NCBI RefSeq assembly: GCF_900090045.1
Contig: NW_021638313.1
Location: 124,001-188,000, forward strand
Source: Plasmodium malariae
Lineage: Eukaryota; Apicomplexa; Aconoidasida; Haemosporida; Plasmodiidae
Length of the DNA: 64,000 nucleotides
Direction of reading: 5' to 3'
Part shown: one piece after another, positions 14,270 through 26,591 of the stretch
How positions within the stretch are numbered: the first letter of the stretch is position 1
Layout of the letters: each line of letters opens with the position of its first letter
The notes under the pieces: model-generated
Databases searched by the model: none
What the model saw: the letters and a program-made list of their open reading frames with translations, nothing else
What the model was told of the DNA's origin: nothing
Translations under genes and position numbers: made by a program

Positions 14270-16640
14270 AGAGTGTAAATGCACACATTTCAATAAATAA
14301 AAAATATAAGAATTTCGTGAATTAACGTTGTGTCCATGCGACGGTTATCAATATTATGGATATAAACAAAAGGCTTTCTTTTTATTTGTTACTTGTATCT
14401 GTATGCAGATGACTTATTTATCCAGAGAGAAAGTTGCGCTGAAAAAGGAGATAATGCAGAAGTAATATATTATCCAACATGATTATGCAAAAGTGACTTC
14501 AAGAAAATAAAAAAAAATTAAATAACATAAAAAGTGATTAATATTGATACAAAATGTATCTATATAATTGGAAATTTTAAGATAATTTTTTTTTTCTGTT
14601 TTAGGATCTTATAGCAATTAAAAAGAAATTTTTCTGAATAGGAAGATGGATATATATGTAATTGTTTTACGTAAAAGATACAGAAAAATATAGTTATATA
14701 TCTGTTTAGAATATTTCTCTAATTTATTTTTTCTTTACTTTGTATGAATGAAGAAGTAAAAAAATAAGCCTTTAACTATGTAGTTTCTTTAGAAATGGGG
14801 ATATAAGACTTAAAAACAATTGTTATCAACATATTTATATGTGTCAATAATGTTGCTATACGTGTGCATTTATATGTGCATACATATGTGTGTGTGTACA
14901 TTTGCACATGAACGTGCATACATGCGTGTATGTATATATGTAAATAATTATAGGAGAGTGTACATATGTATTCTTAATGTAATATATCCATTTACATATT
15001 TCAATGCATGTACCTACCTATATTTCAAAAAACGTATCTTTATTTTTAAACTTGAGAAAATACGTAGAATTATTTGACTATAATAGTAACAGGGATGATG
15101 TAATCATGTTTTACTAACTAAATGGAGTGAACATAAAAATAATAGTAACAAATAAAAGACATACAATATATATTTACAGACTGGTTTATCCATTTCATCT
15201 TATGAGATTATTACAACATTGACTTATCATGGCTTAGCTTCATACATATATATGAAAATTTTTTTTTATGTTATTGCATCCATCATTCAAGACATCAATA
15301 AAGAAACTCATAGGAAGTGTGCATTTATACAGACACTAATACTAATTTAATCCGTTTAAAGTAAAATAAATAGAATAAGTAATTTATCTCCGGAATACAA
15401 TGTTATGTCAATAACTTAAACAATTTGAGGACACAACTGAGTTAATAACTATGTTCATTAATAGGATAGCATTATTCACGATTATATGCTTATCTATGTG
15501 TACGACTCTCACGCATATATATATTTTGTTATATTCTCTTTCTCTGTATGTGTTAAATCATTTATATTGAAAAGTCATAAAGGGGAAAACATGCGCACAT
15601 GCATATGTATGCAAACATTGAATAGTGGAAATTTATTTAAATGAAATTACTAACATTACCAAGATATGTTAATCCGTTGTAGTTCTGAAAACTATAGAAT
15701 AAGTTAATGTACATAAGAGAGAATGTAACGGATGATAAAATTCAAATAAATGACAAATAAGAATAACAACAATATATAAAGTTCGTTGAAACACTAATTT
15801 CTCTTATGGATGTTAATAAAGAAAAAGGAAAAAAAAAATATATATATAAATTATATATCATTTGAACAGAGATATGTACAAATTAATAAATTGAAAAGGA
15901 AATTAGTTTAACTATAGCCCATTTTTTATTGCGTCAAAACTGTTAACGTTCATTTGATTACCTCTATTAAAGATATTTATAAGGATATTAAATAATGAGT
16001 TCACCGTAAGCATGGAAAAAACAAAAAATAATAATATAGAAATTACAAAAACATAAGGGGTAGAGGTATAAGAAAAAACCGAACGTTATTAGTTCTTCGT
16101 AGTAAGTTAAAAAACATATAAGTAAATAAGTGTACATATACATGAACTGTAATCACATGCTGATGTATATGTTAATAATTTTCACTATAAATAAACTAGT
16201 ATCTAACGAAGTTTACACATGTAATAGTAAAAAATATGCACAAGTAAATTACGTATGTGAATTTGAATGTAATGAATGAAATAATATGGAAGAGAGAAAA
16301 AGGAATAAATTTTACATTAATTTTTTTATTTTGGTAAGAATTACATTAGACATATGCATGGAAACAAATCTGTAGTAAGAAGGTATTAAATATGTTTTGA
16401 AAAAAATGAATTAATTAGAAAAAATAAATGCTTGTAAAATTATAGAGTAATATAAAACACATATGAATGAAACTCATAAAGGTTCTAATTTATTGATTAT
16501 TTTAATACGTGTATGTTTGGGCGGACTTACTTTAATAAAAATCAAAGTGTATTAGTATTATTGTTAAGATTTAATAGTTATATCATGTGTGTTATTGCAA
16601 AAATAATGCCTAATGAAATTATGTGAAAATAATAATTTCA
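14270..16640. other. TG/CA-rich compositional island
   Basis: This stretch has more G and C than its flanks and many words of the type TGTGCA, CATACATATG and GTGTGTGTAC, densest at 14840-14945. No convincing open frame is present; the one longer frame at 14820-15077 is a product of the TG/CA repeats. The style resembles intergenic DNA of Plasmodium core chromosomes more than the surrounding subtelomeric filler. An origin by segmental insertion, or a non-coding RNA locus, is possible but unproven. Confidence 0.4.
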
Positions 16641-18914
16641 CTGAATATATATATAGCACACATAAATTAATTTTTAAACAAAATATTAAAATAAAATGCC
16701 ATATATCTCATTATTATAATATTAATAACAAGATAAATTAAAATAAATCTAATCTATTATATCAAACACTATATATATGATAAATGACTATTAAAACTGA
16801 CACTTTATGTACAATAATTTAAACAATATTAACGTATTAATATAAATATGTATGAATTAATAAATATACATATAGGAAATAAAAATATATATTTAATAAT
16901 CAACCTCCATGTCGTATAAGTTCACTTAGGAATTAATATATTTCAAAAGAAATGACAATTATATATTGAATGTTCTTTCATTTTGATAAATATGAATAAC
17001 TATTTAATTTAAATTGACGTGAATATTTTTAATAGTTCAATCATGCATAAAAGATTTTAGGAAAAAACTATAGTCTTAAAAATTATCAACTGTATTAGTT
17101 ACATGCATATTTATAAAATAACTATAAAAATGAAGTTTATAAATTTATGTAATTACCATTATATAATATTCAAAACAGATAGAAATATTAATTATGATGC
17201 TTTATTTTTTTTTTTTATATAAGAAAGAATTTATAATTTTTGGAAGAGTTATGAATATCCAAATGAAAGTGTTATTTAAGGGTACCAAAACAAGAATATA
17301 TTTAAATATGTTTATATATATACATATATATATGTGCACATGAAAAATGGTGTAAAAATATAACTATCTTATTTATGTAATACAGCCAAACGTAGTATGC
17401 ATTATATAGAACATTAAAAATATAAATAATTTATATATTTTTTTTTAATTAATTATTTTTTAGAGAAGTAATTTGCATACAAAAATTAGCATAGATTTAT
17501 ATTTATTCATCTAACGTAATATATTTAATATGTTACATTTTTATAATTAAGTCCATTCTCTAAATTCAACAGAAAATATGTAATTTAAATATATATGATT
17601 ATATTAATATATATATAATATATTTAATTTATTTAAGTTATGTAATAGTTGTATTTTAATACACGATTTTGGTATTATTAATTTATAATTCAGAAAAATA
17701 TGTACAGAGCTATCTCCTTCATGTATATATTAAAAAGAAAAATAATACATTAATTTTTTTCCTAAATTTTATTGTATGTATTATTGTACATAATTTTTTC
17801 GTATTTTCTAATGATATTATTTTTCTTGTAATTTTTTTTTTAATTGTTTAATTAGTTAAAATGTTTATTTATTACATTTACTTCAATGTTTTTTTTAATA
17901 TTATAATTTTTATAGAATTTATAATTTTATATTTAAAAAAAATAAAAAAGAATTAAAGAAAAATATAAATGAATTCTTAAATTTAGTAAATTTCTTTTTA
18001 GTCATAATTAACATAACGCATTATTCTAAAATATAAGAAATTATAGTTTTTCATTTTTAATGATATGATATAAATGCGTAAATGCGTTAAATTGGATAGT
18101 ACATATTTAGAGATAAAACATTATGTATGTCAATTAAAGCTTAGAATGGAATTTCTTTAGTTATTTATGTAAAACATTCTATATGTTGGAAGTATATGAC
18201 ACAAGTTAGATTATAATTTATGCTATAAAAAAAAAAAATTTTTCTTAAACTGTGTATACTATTATATTTTATGCTATATCTTATATTTTGAATTATAAAA
18301 TAGTACATAAACGTATTACGTCTAGAAATGACTAAGTTTATTTTTAGGATTTGACAAAAAAATTAATAACTATATTCCTTATACGTGCTTATCTACCTGT
18401 TCTCACCACATATGTATTTTTTTTATTCTAATTATCAAATAAAATCCATATGAATAAAGAAAAAGTTAATTTATCTCATTATTTTTTGAAAAACATTGAT
18501 AACTAAAATTTAGAATTGGTCTAATAGATTATTATAATATATATGTTGTGCATTTATTAAAATAACTAGTATTGCGAAAAATTATTTTGATGTTATCTTT
18601 TTTTTAAATAACTTTGTCAGAATTATTTACAATAAAACTTTTTAAATTATCTTTATTTTTTGTACCAGATATTTGTATTTTATTTATGAATTTTAGTATC
18701 TTTTCATAAAATATAATAAAATAAAATGAGTACCCCAATAATTTTATTTTCTTAAGAATATCTTCATATTATACAGAGTTTTGTTTACAGAATAAAAGAT
18801 AATAAAACATAAAAGGATACCCCTTAAACGGAAAAAGTAAATATTTAATTTAGCTAAATCTCCTATATTTATTCTTTTTATTTGGATATATTATTTTTTA
18901 AGTAATATAGTATA

Positions 18915-19551
18915 ATGATAAAAACAAAAAAGTTTACTTTTTATTTTTTAATGCTTTGTGTTATATATACTTATATTAAAATTTTCCCTTATTCGTAGGT
19001 AAAATTATTAGGTTATAAATAATAAAAATATTTTCATTTATTTGTTGTGTACCTTTTAAAAATATTTTGATAAATAGGAGAGTGTATATTGAATATTATA
19101 TTCAAGAACCGATATATTACTACATGAGAAGAAAAGAAATAATGCAGGATTAATTATGTTTTATTTGGAAATATATATATACTATTAAGACAGTTAAGTT
19201 ATAATAATGAATGAAAGTAAATTAGGAAAGGCGAATCGATAGATAAAAATAATTATAGTGGTTTCCGCCAAAAAATTAGTCAAGAAATGAAAATATGTCA
19301 TATATAAAACTTTTTCGATGGTAGATAACTTGTTTGAAAATGTATTATATATAGGATTTATTCTTATATATTTAATACTGGAAATATATCAATTCTACAG
19401 AGAAAATAAGTTTAATGAATTTAGAAATACGAGTACCTTTTTAATATATGCTTTACAAGAAATATTTATGATATCTGAATTTTCAACTATATTATTCATA
19501 GAAATCGCCAAGGAATTTACACAAATATTTTCATTATTGTTAGTTATTTAG
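18915..19551 (+). pseudogene. Possible decayed exported-protein gene remnant
   Basis: An ATG at 18915 opens a short hydrophobic leader-like peptide (MIKTKKFTFYFLMLCV, ending FPYS) that stops at a TAG within GTAGGTAAA, a plausible splice donor context. Some 200 bases further on, protein-like pieces appear in different frames: EYYIQEPIYYYMRRKEI near 19095, then NNYSGFRQKISQEMK near 19247. An ATG-initiated frame follows at 19318-19551 (77 aa, MVDNLFENVLYIG...), open and hydrophobic. The pieces look like an exon 1 leader plus a frameshifted exon 2. I do not recognise the family, and chance open frames cannot be excluded in such AT-rich DNA. Confidence 0.3.
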
Positions 19552-22344
19552 TATATTTTGATAGTTACTTAAATATTTGTAAAAATCATAATTTATACAA
19601 CTGATATATAAGGAAATTCATTTAAAGCCTATTTAAAATGAATATTTGTTTTTTAAAAAAAGTGCTTTGTGTAACTAAAAGGTGTGTACTTAATTCTAAG
19701 TAAGAATATATGTTCAAATTAATTACATGATATATTCATATAAAATTAAATATTGTAATAAAAATATATGAGAATATATATATATATGTATAAATGTAAA
19801 TAAAATAGGGGGTAAATGTTTATAACATTCGAATGTTTTTATGTTTATTTTTATATTATTATGTATTATATTGTGTCAATTTATTATTGTGACTTAATAT
19901 AGCTGTATTTTTATTTTTTTCTGGTTCATAGTAGTACATAAATATTATAGATTAATATTCAAAACAAAAGTATTCATTTTATGTATAAAAATTGGATCCA
20001 TATATGTTTGATCTTAATTTTTATTATAGCAATTTTGTTCACTTAATTTAATAAACAAAGTTACAATTAATAAAACATCACCAAAGATAATGAGGTAATT
20101 TATGTTTTTAACAATTATAATATCCCTTTTCTTTTTTTTCTATTTTAAGTATTTATTTGAAATCTTCTTATTAGAATATATTTTATATTAGTCATAATTT
20201 AAATTTTTTATGTTGTTTTTCAATTGATAAAATAAATACATATATTTTTTTTTTTTCGTTCATGAGTGGTTTATATTTAAATGTATACACAATAAATAAT
20301 TTTTGTAACAAATATTATGAGTAATACATATTTTAAAAATTAATTTACACAAGAATATTTTTATTAAATTTCTGTATATTTATTCTAGTTATGATACATT
20401 TCAATGGTTACTAATATTATTTTGATTTTAAGGATGAATTTTAAATATGGAATAAATTTTTAAATATATAAAGACCGTAATTAAATAAATTGATTAAGTA
20501 ATATTCATCATTTTATTTTTTAATTTAAGAAGTTAATGGAATTAATGGAATTTTATAAAAATTACCTAAATTTCAATTATAATAATAATGTTGATAACAA
20601 AAAGTTATATTTTTTGTTTTAGGTTCTATTAATTGAACACAGTTTAAAACTAATGTTAATACGATAATAATATATACCGTATAAATACTAATTTCATTCT
20701 AAATCAATAAATAAATAATTACTAAAACTTAATAATATATTTTTAATGAAATTTAATTAACAATTAAATAAAATATACATAAATTTTAAGGTTAAATATA
20801 TTTTGTTCAAGAAAACACACACCCATGGATAATAATTTATATAGTTACGATACTTTTAATTATTATTCTATATATGAACATACCAGAGCAGTAATGGTGC
20901 ATAAAATACGTGAAAAAGTGCAAATAATCTATATTAACTAGAGTTTTTTTTCATATTTTTTATCACCATATATATAATAATTTAATGCTAATTAAAGGAA
21001 ACATATGTCATATATAAAACAACATAACACAAAAGTTATAATGCTTTTATTAACACTCTAACTTCTTATATATTTTAGTTAGAGTATTAAGATATATTTT
21101 GCATAGAAATATTAATTATAAAAAGATAAATAACATGATTTTTGGAAATGCTATATTTAAGAGCCTTTAAAATGATTAAATACTAATTTTTTTATTTAAA
21201 TACTATATTGTAAATTCAAATTGAACCCCAACATGAATATTAATATTTGTTTTATTAACCACAAGGCATGTATTTTTTGGAATGTATTACTTATACTATG
21301 TATTTTCTTAAGTATTTAATGAATTTTTCAAAATTATAGTTCGACATAGAGGAATTGAAATTAAATATTGGAATGATATTCATAAAAAAATTAAACAAAT
21401 CGTAATAAAAGTTTAATATTATTTTTAATTTTTTTTTTTTTTAACTATATATATTTTTTTTCTAAATATACATATATATATAATTAAATATGTTTATATT
21501 TTTTGTTAATGAATTTTAAAATATTACCTTTAGTAATACTGGCATAAAATGATCTTAATTATAAATTATAATTTTCAAGTATTCTAATTTAAATATAAAT
21601 AATCATTTCTATTTATCTTTAAATGTAATATCTTCATAGATTATGTAGTGCTCTATGAATTAAAAATTTTATAAATATTTTATTTAATATAAAGGAATGA
21701 ATCCGTTCAAATAGTAAATCAAGTATACTCTAAAATTAACAAAAAATTAAATGTTCTACTAATTATTGGAATTCTGATTTATTATTATATTGCTAAATAA
21801 TTAGTATATTTAATAAAAACATCCAATTTCTGAATTATATATTAAATTATATATTGTTTATGAAAATTTTATTATTAAAAGTAAAACATCGTTAAATAAG
21901 TAGTTTATTAATTTATGGAACTATGAATTATATCTATCTTCTCTATATTCCATACTTTATATAATTTCCATAATTCAGATATTAAAATATATATTATTTT
22001 GTAAAAAACTAATAACAATAATTTATTCATTTACTATAACAATCAATAAAATTATATATATTTAATATAATTTAATGAAAGCAAAATATATTATCTTAAT
22101 TAATTTAGTTTTTTATACATAATAATAAAATAAAAATATTATAATAAATTTTTAAAGTTGTTTTTCTGTCTATTTTATAAAACATGTTATCGTTATATTC
22201 ATTTTATTATAATTTTATGAAATTACAATAAAAGCATAATCAAAAATTAAAAACAGAAAAAATATAGAGTCCTTTAGAATTAGAAGTATATTATGTCGAT
22301 ATAAATTTTTAATTGCATATATTATAAAATTAAATATATATATT
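19552..22344. other. Gene desert, second part
   Basis: AT-rich sequence with T-runs near 20250 and 21427 and no credible open frame. The last 420 bases contain the conserved fam upstream block (21920-21975). Nothing else was seen. Confidence 0.55.
21920..21975 (+). promoter_or_regulatory. Conserved upstream block of fam gene 3
   Basis: Contains TATCTTCTCTATATTCCATA, matching the TATATTCTCTATATTCTATA core upstream of the fam gene at 25.7 kb. It lies about 370-425 bp before the start at 22345. Regulatory role inferred from recurrence only. Confidence 0.33.
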
Positions 22345-23358
22345 ATGGATCAAAAAAATACGTTACTGTTATTTACAATAATTTCTGCGTTTATCCTTTT
22401 AAGTTGGATATGTCTTTTTAACATTGATCTCGTATGATAATAATAATTAAGGATACGTGCATTATCTATTTTATTCTTGCCTTATTTTTATTAATATATT
22501 TTTTTGTCATTAAATTACTTATTCTTTTAAATAATAAATATTTACATATTTTTTTAGAGTGACTATTATAAAACTTCAGAAGGAAACTATAAAAATAATA
22601 GAAAATTAGATAAAAATTATCGATTACTAGCAATATCTAAAGAGGATAAATGTTCAGTTTTTGTAAGATTAAATGAAGAAGTACCAAATTATGCTGTAAG
22701 CGAAAATAAAGATGTATATTTTAATGAGAAAGAACCCAAAAGAGAAATAAAACATTTAAATAGAAAATCATTTGTGAATGCAGGAGGAAATAAACAAAAT
22801 ATGAGGAATAGGAAATGTATATTTGAAACGAAAAAATATTCTCGTATGGAAAAAAAAATATTCAAGGAACTTGATTATATGGATTTTCTTAAAAACAACA
22901 AAACGATTAGTGATAAAACATATAAAAAAATTATATGTAAAAAATACCGATTGAGATTTGTTTTACCTTTATTATTAATCATCGTATTACTGATATTATA
23001 CATTTTAGATTTATTGGTGGGTTGTGGGCTTAGGAAGGTACTGTTTAAGGCATTGAAATTGTGTGGTCCAGCTAATTGGTACAATAATTTAAGTGTGTTG
23101 TTAAGGGATTCTCCTATTAGTTGGTTGTTCAGGTCAATAAATAAAGTAGATAAAGCATTGGAAAAGATAACAAGTACGAAGAGGGGGGGAGCACAGGTAA
23201 AGGAGAGAATAGCAGGATACGTTTATGTAGATAGTTTTTTTAACTATCTAATATATATTATACCTTTGCTTATATTAGGTGTCATACTTATATTAGGCCT
23301 TCTTTATTACCACAAGAAAGTTAAGAAATATCAAAAAATTAAGTTTAAGAAAAGGTAA
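22345..23358 (+). CDS. fam-l/fam-m-like exported protein (FETKKYS type), fam gene 3
   Basis: Two-exon gene, join(22345..22431, 22558..23358), 295 aa. Exon 1 (29 codons) is a hydrophobic leader beginning MDQKNTLLLF and ending FNIDL before the donor GTATGA. Exon 2 was started at the first AG of TTTTTAGAGT, giving SDYYKTSEG in phase 0. No ATG, GTG or TTG occurs in frame for the first 72 codons of exon 2, so a naive open-frame search begins too late at 22774. The PEXEL-like YRLLA has its RLL at residues 51-53. The block CIFETKKYSRMEKKIFKELD and NNKTISDKTYKKI mark the FETKKYS subtype. Two membrane segments follow, separated by a loop with RSINKVDKALEK, and a basic end KKVKKYQKIKFKKR. Same strand and doublet as the FDGKHFHF-type gene at 25.7 kb. 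Tentatively fam-l. Confidence 0.86.
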
Positions 23359-25702
23359 AATATATGGTATGCATTATGTTTTTATCTGTAATGAATTCTT
23401 TAATGTAAAAGAACTTCGGTAATATATTTAATTATATAATTATTAGTAGTATTTATAAGTGCTTAAATTTTATAAATGCGCCTAATTAAATCAGTTCGTT
23501 TTTTATGCATTATAGTAAAAAATTATTATAACAGTAATTCTATTTATAATTGAATATTTCAAAGTTTTTAATTAAGTATTTCATTGTATTGTATAAGGCT
23601 AACTAAATATTATAGTTTCATATTTACAATTTTAAATTTAATTAAATTTCCATGGAAAATATATGTTTATACATTAAAGGAAATATATTATAGTACAATT
23701 CACATAATTTTATTGATGTATGATAATTTATATTCAATTCAAAATTTTTAGATTTATATTTTTCATATTGTTCTTGATTAAACGTTTAATTGTTAATATA
23801 TTTAAAATAATTTATTATGAGTTATAAATCAAACATATGTTTGTCTTTCTTTAATTTGAGGAAATGAAGTGAATAAAATTTGTTGCATTGATATATATAT
23901 ATATATTATTCATTAAAGAAAAAAAATATATATTTTTTTTATGGTATGTTATATACTACAACATAAGCATATTCTAGAGCAAAGTATTATATGAATGTAA
24001 ATGAATTAAAATATAAAATAAATTTATATGAATCATGATATAATAACTTTCATTACTATAATATATAATGTATCAAGTTATATAAAAAGAATACTATTAT
24101 AAAAATTCTATTATATATATATATATATATTGTATAAATAAAAGAAGCATTTATATAATGAAATATTTTGCGATGATTAAGTATTAATTATAATAACAAA
24201 ATTAAGAGTTTATTTTATCCCCATTAACTTGTATATATGAATGTTAACTTATATAAACTTTGATAACGCAGCATGCTGTATAGATTAATTAGAAAATAGA
24301 GGAAAATATATAAAAATATATATCTCAATATAATAATAATGTAAAATGAACATAAATAAAATCATAAAATTTAATTATATGAAATATTATTTAAAATATT
24401 TATTATCATAAGAACATTTGTATGTTTAATTTATAAAGATATAATCAAAAAAGAGTAATACCTTTATTATTAATATGTAAGAAAATTATCTATTATTCAA
24501 ATATTCTAAACAAAATTTTAATTGCAAATATAAAAATATTTTTATTATATCTTAGACAAAGATATGAATGAAGAAAAGTAAATTACTTAATATCAATATA
24601 TCATTTGATATAAATATAATGATGTAAAATATATTAGTATAAACAATATATTTAAAAGAGCATTATAAAGAAAATAAGATAGAATATACAGTTGTTTTCA
24701 AAAGATATTGGAATATTATTAAGAATATATATATAAGACACATTTCATGATATAGTTATTTAAAAAGTGGAATATTAAATATATTATAAAGCATGTAAAC
24801 TATTTGAATATAATACTTCAGTTATTTTAATATATAAGTTATTTACACAAATATGTACAGAATTAATAAAAAAAAGAACAAGAAAATACTTAGAAACCAT
24901 GAATTTTTCTAAGACTAAAGAATTCTTTACATAAGTAAATATTTAAGAGGTATTTATTATATATAGAATAAAATTTTTTATATATATGTTATATGTTATA
25001 GATTTGATTTTAAAAATATATTATGAAACATAAAAGAATACATATATTTGTGTAATGACTAGAATACACTTTATAAAAAATATTACACAAAAATTGTACA
25101 ACATATAGTTATATTTATTTATTATTAGTATTAATATATTGTTACCAATAATTAATATTTTATTAAAAATATATAATTTTTTGAAAATATGTTTATATTA
25201 TTATAAATATTACGATATTACATCCATAGAATTAGTAATTCCTGTTTTAATATGTAGAGCAATGTACTAAATATATATTCTCTATATTCTATATTTTATA
25301 TATTCTTAATAATTAAATTTAATAGGGAACTATATGTTTACTTTTTAGTTTTTTCTAAAAAGAATTAATAAAAAATTATATAACTTGTACACTATATTAA
25401 AAAGTTAAATTTTATATTTTGAATTTTTATAAATGAATTCAATTTATTCATTTCAATGATAGGTATTTTTTTTTTTTTTTAAATTTAATTACTATAAAGA
25501 TTATATATATTATATTTTAAAAGTTATTTATTTTGTAATTTATGTGAAACACGTTATAGTTATATAATTTTTGAAGGTATTTACGAAGAAATAATAAAAT
25601 TGAATATTAAAAATAAATATTTAATTTTATCATATGAGGAATATTATATTATTTTAAAATTTTTTTCTTATTTAGTATAATATAGTATTAGAGAAATATA
25701 TG
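23359..25702. other. Intergenic region between the two members of fam doublet 2
   Basis: About 2.3 kb. The recurrent AGTGAATA stretch occurs near 23869, 511 bp after the stop. Several (AT)n tracts are present (near 23889 and 24113-24130). The conserved fam upstream block is at 25220-25310. No coding frame seen. Confidence 0.55.
25220..25310 (+). promoter_or_regulatory. Conserved upstream block of fam gene 4
   Basis: Contains ACATCCATAGAATTAGTAAT, then TATGTAGAGC and ATATTCTCTATATTCTATAT. It is the closest match to the block upstream of fam gene 1, and both genes are of the FDGKHFHF subtype. It lies about 390-480 bp before the start. Confidence 0.38.
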
Positions 25703-26591
25703 ATGGAACAAAAAATTAAGTTAATCTTATTTATCAAAACTACAATGTTATTCGTTTTAATATGGATATTCAATTTTATCAATGATTTCGTACGTTATTT
25801 TATTTAAGGATATATATGTTATTTATGCATTTCGTGATGTACTTTATTTAATACAGCTTTTTACTACTAAATTATATAATCTATTATATAATAAGTATTC
25901 ATTTTTTTTTTCTTAGTATATTTTTAATAAATATTTGGCTAATGAGAACAATTTTAATAAGACATTAGATACAATAACTTATAGATTACTAGCAAAATAT
26001 AAGGAAGACAAATATTCAAATATTACACAGTTAAAAGTGGGTATGCCAGACAATGGGAAGTCGGATAAAGAAAATATATCTATTAATATAAAAAGAAATA
26101 AAGGAAAAAATAAACAGTCAGATGGTAGTCTATTAAATAAGGCTACATATTATACAGAAGTCGTAGATTATAATGATGGAATGTTTGATGGAAAACATTT
26201 CCATTTTGAAAAAAGATGGATCAAAAAAAATGATTATAACACTTTTCTTGAAAAGAACAATAGAATTGGGAATATAGCTTTAAGAAAAATAAAATTTAGA
26301 AATTACGGATTTGGAGTTTTCATATTTTTTATTTTTTTCTTGTTGGGAATAGGATTACCCATATTAAAAGCACTATCTTCATACAGTGGACTTGAAGAAA
26401 AATTAGGTTTTATGACAAGCTTTTGGAAGTATATAGAAAAACCTTTCACGTATATAGTAGAAGAACAAGAAGCTTTTGTATTATTTTCTTTTGTTCTTAT
26501 CATTATATTAGGTGCTATTCTTATAATAGCTATTCCCAAGATCTTGAGAAATAATGAAAAATATAAAAAGATTAAGTTAATGACTGAGTAA
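25703..26591 (+). CDS. fam-l/fam-m-like exported protein (FDGKHFHF type), fam gene 4
   Basis: Two-exon gene, join(25703..25789, 25917..26591), 253 aa. Exon 1 begins MEQKIKLILFIK, the leader I recognise as typical of P. malariae fam-l/fam-m proteins, and ends NFINDF before the donor GTACGT. Exon 2 opens YIFNKYLANENN. The PEXEL-like YRLLAKY has RLL at residues 52-54. YYTEVVDYNDGMFDGKHFHF covers 107-126, exactly as in the gene at 7.8 kb. Membrane segments lie near 161-181 (FIFFIFFLLGIGLP) and near 215-237 (LFSFVLIIILGAILIIA), with a basic tail KYKKIKL. ATGATG precedes the leader; the second ATG (25703) gives MEQK and the common 87-nt exon. The gene looks intact. Tentatively fam-m. Confidence 0.88.

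Larger units (their letters stand above)
12241..18914. other. Gene desert, first part
   Basis: No intact gene seen. Near 12750 (about 510 bp after the fam stop) the recurrent AGTGAATA stretch appears. From about 14270 to 16640 the sequence is visibly less AT-extreme and richer in TG/CA words; this is listed separately. The remaining sequence is ordinary AT-rich filler with A/T runs and dinucleotide repeats. Confidence 0.55.

Noticed and set aside
14820..15077. 85-aa frame with Cys/Tyr/Ile/Val-rich product
   Set aside because: Starts at TTG and is generated by TG/CA repeat words; no leader, motif or partner exon.
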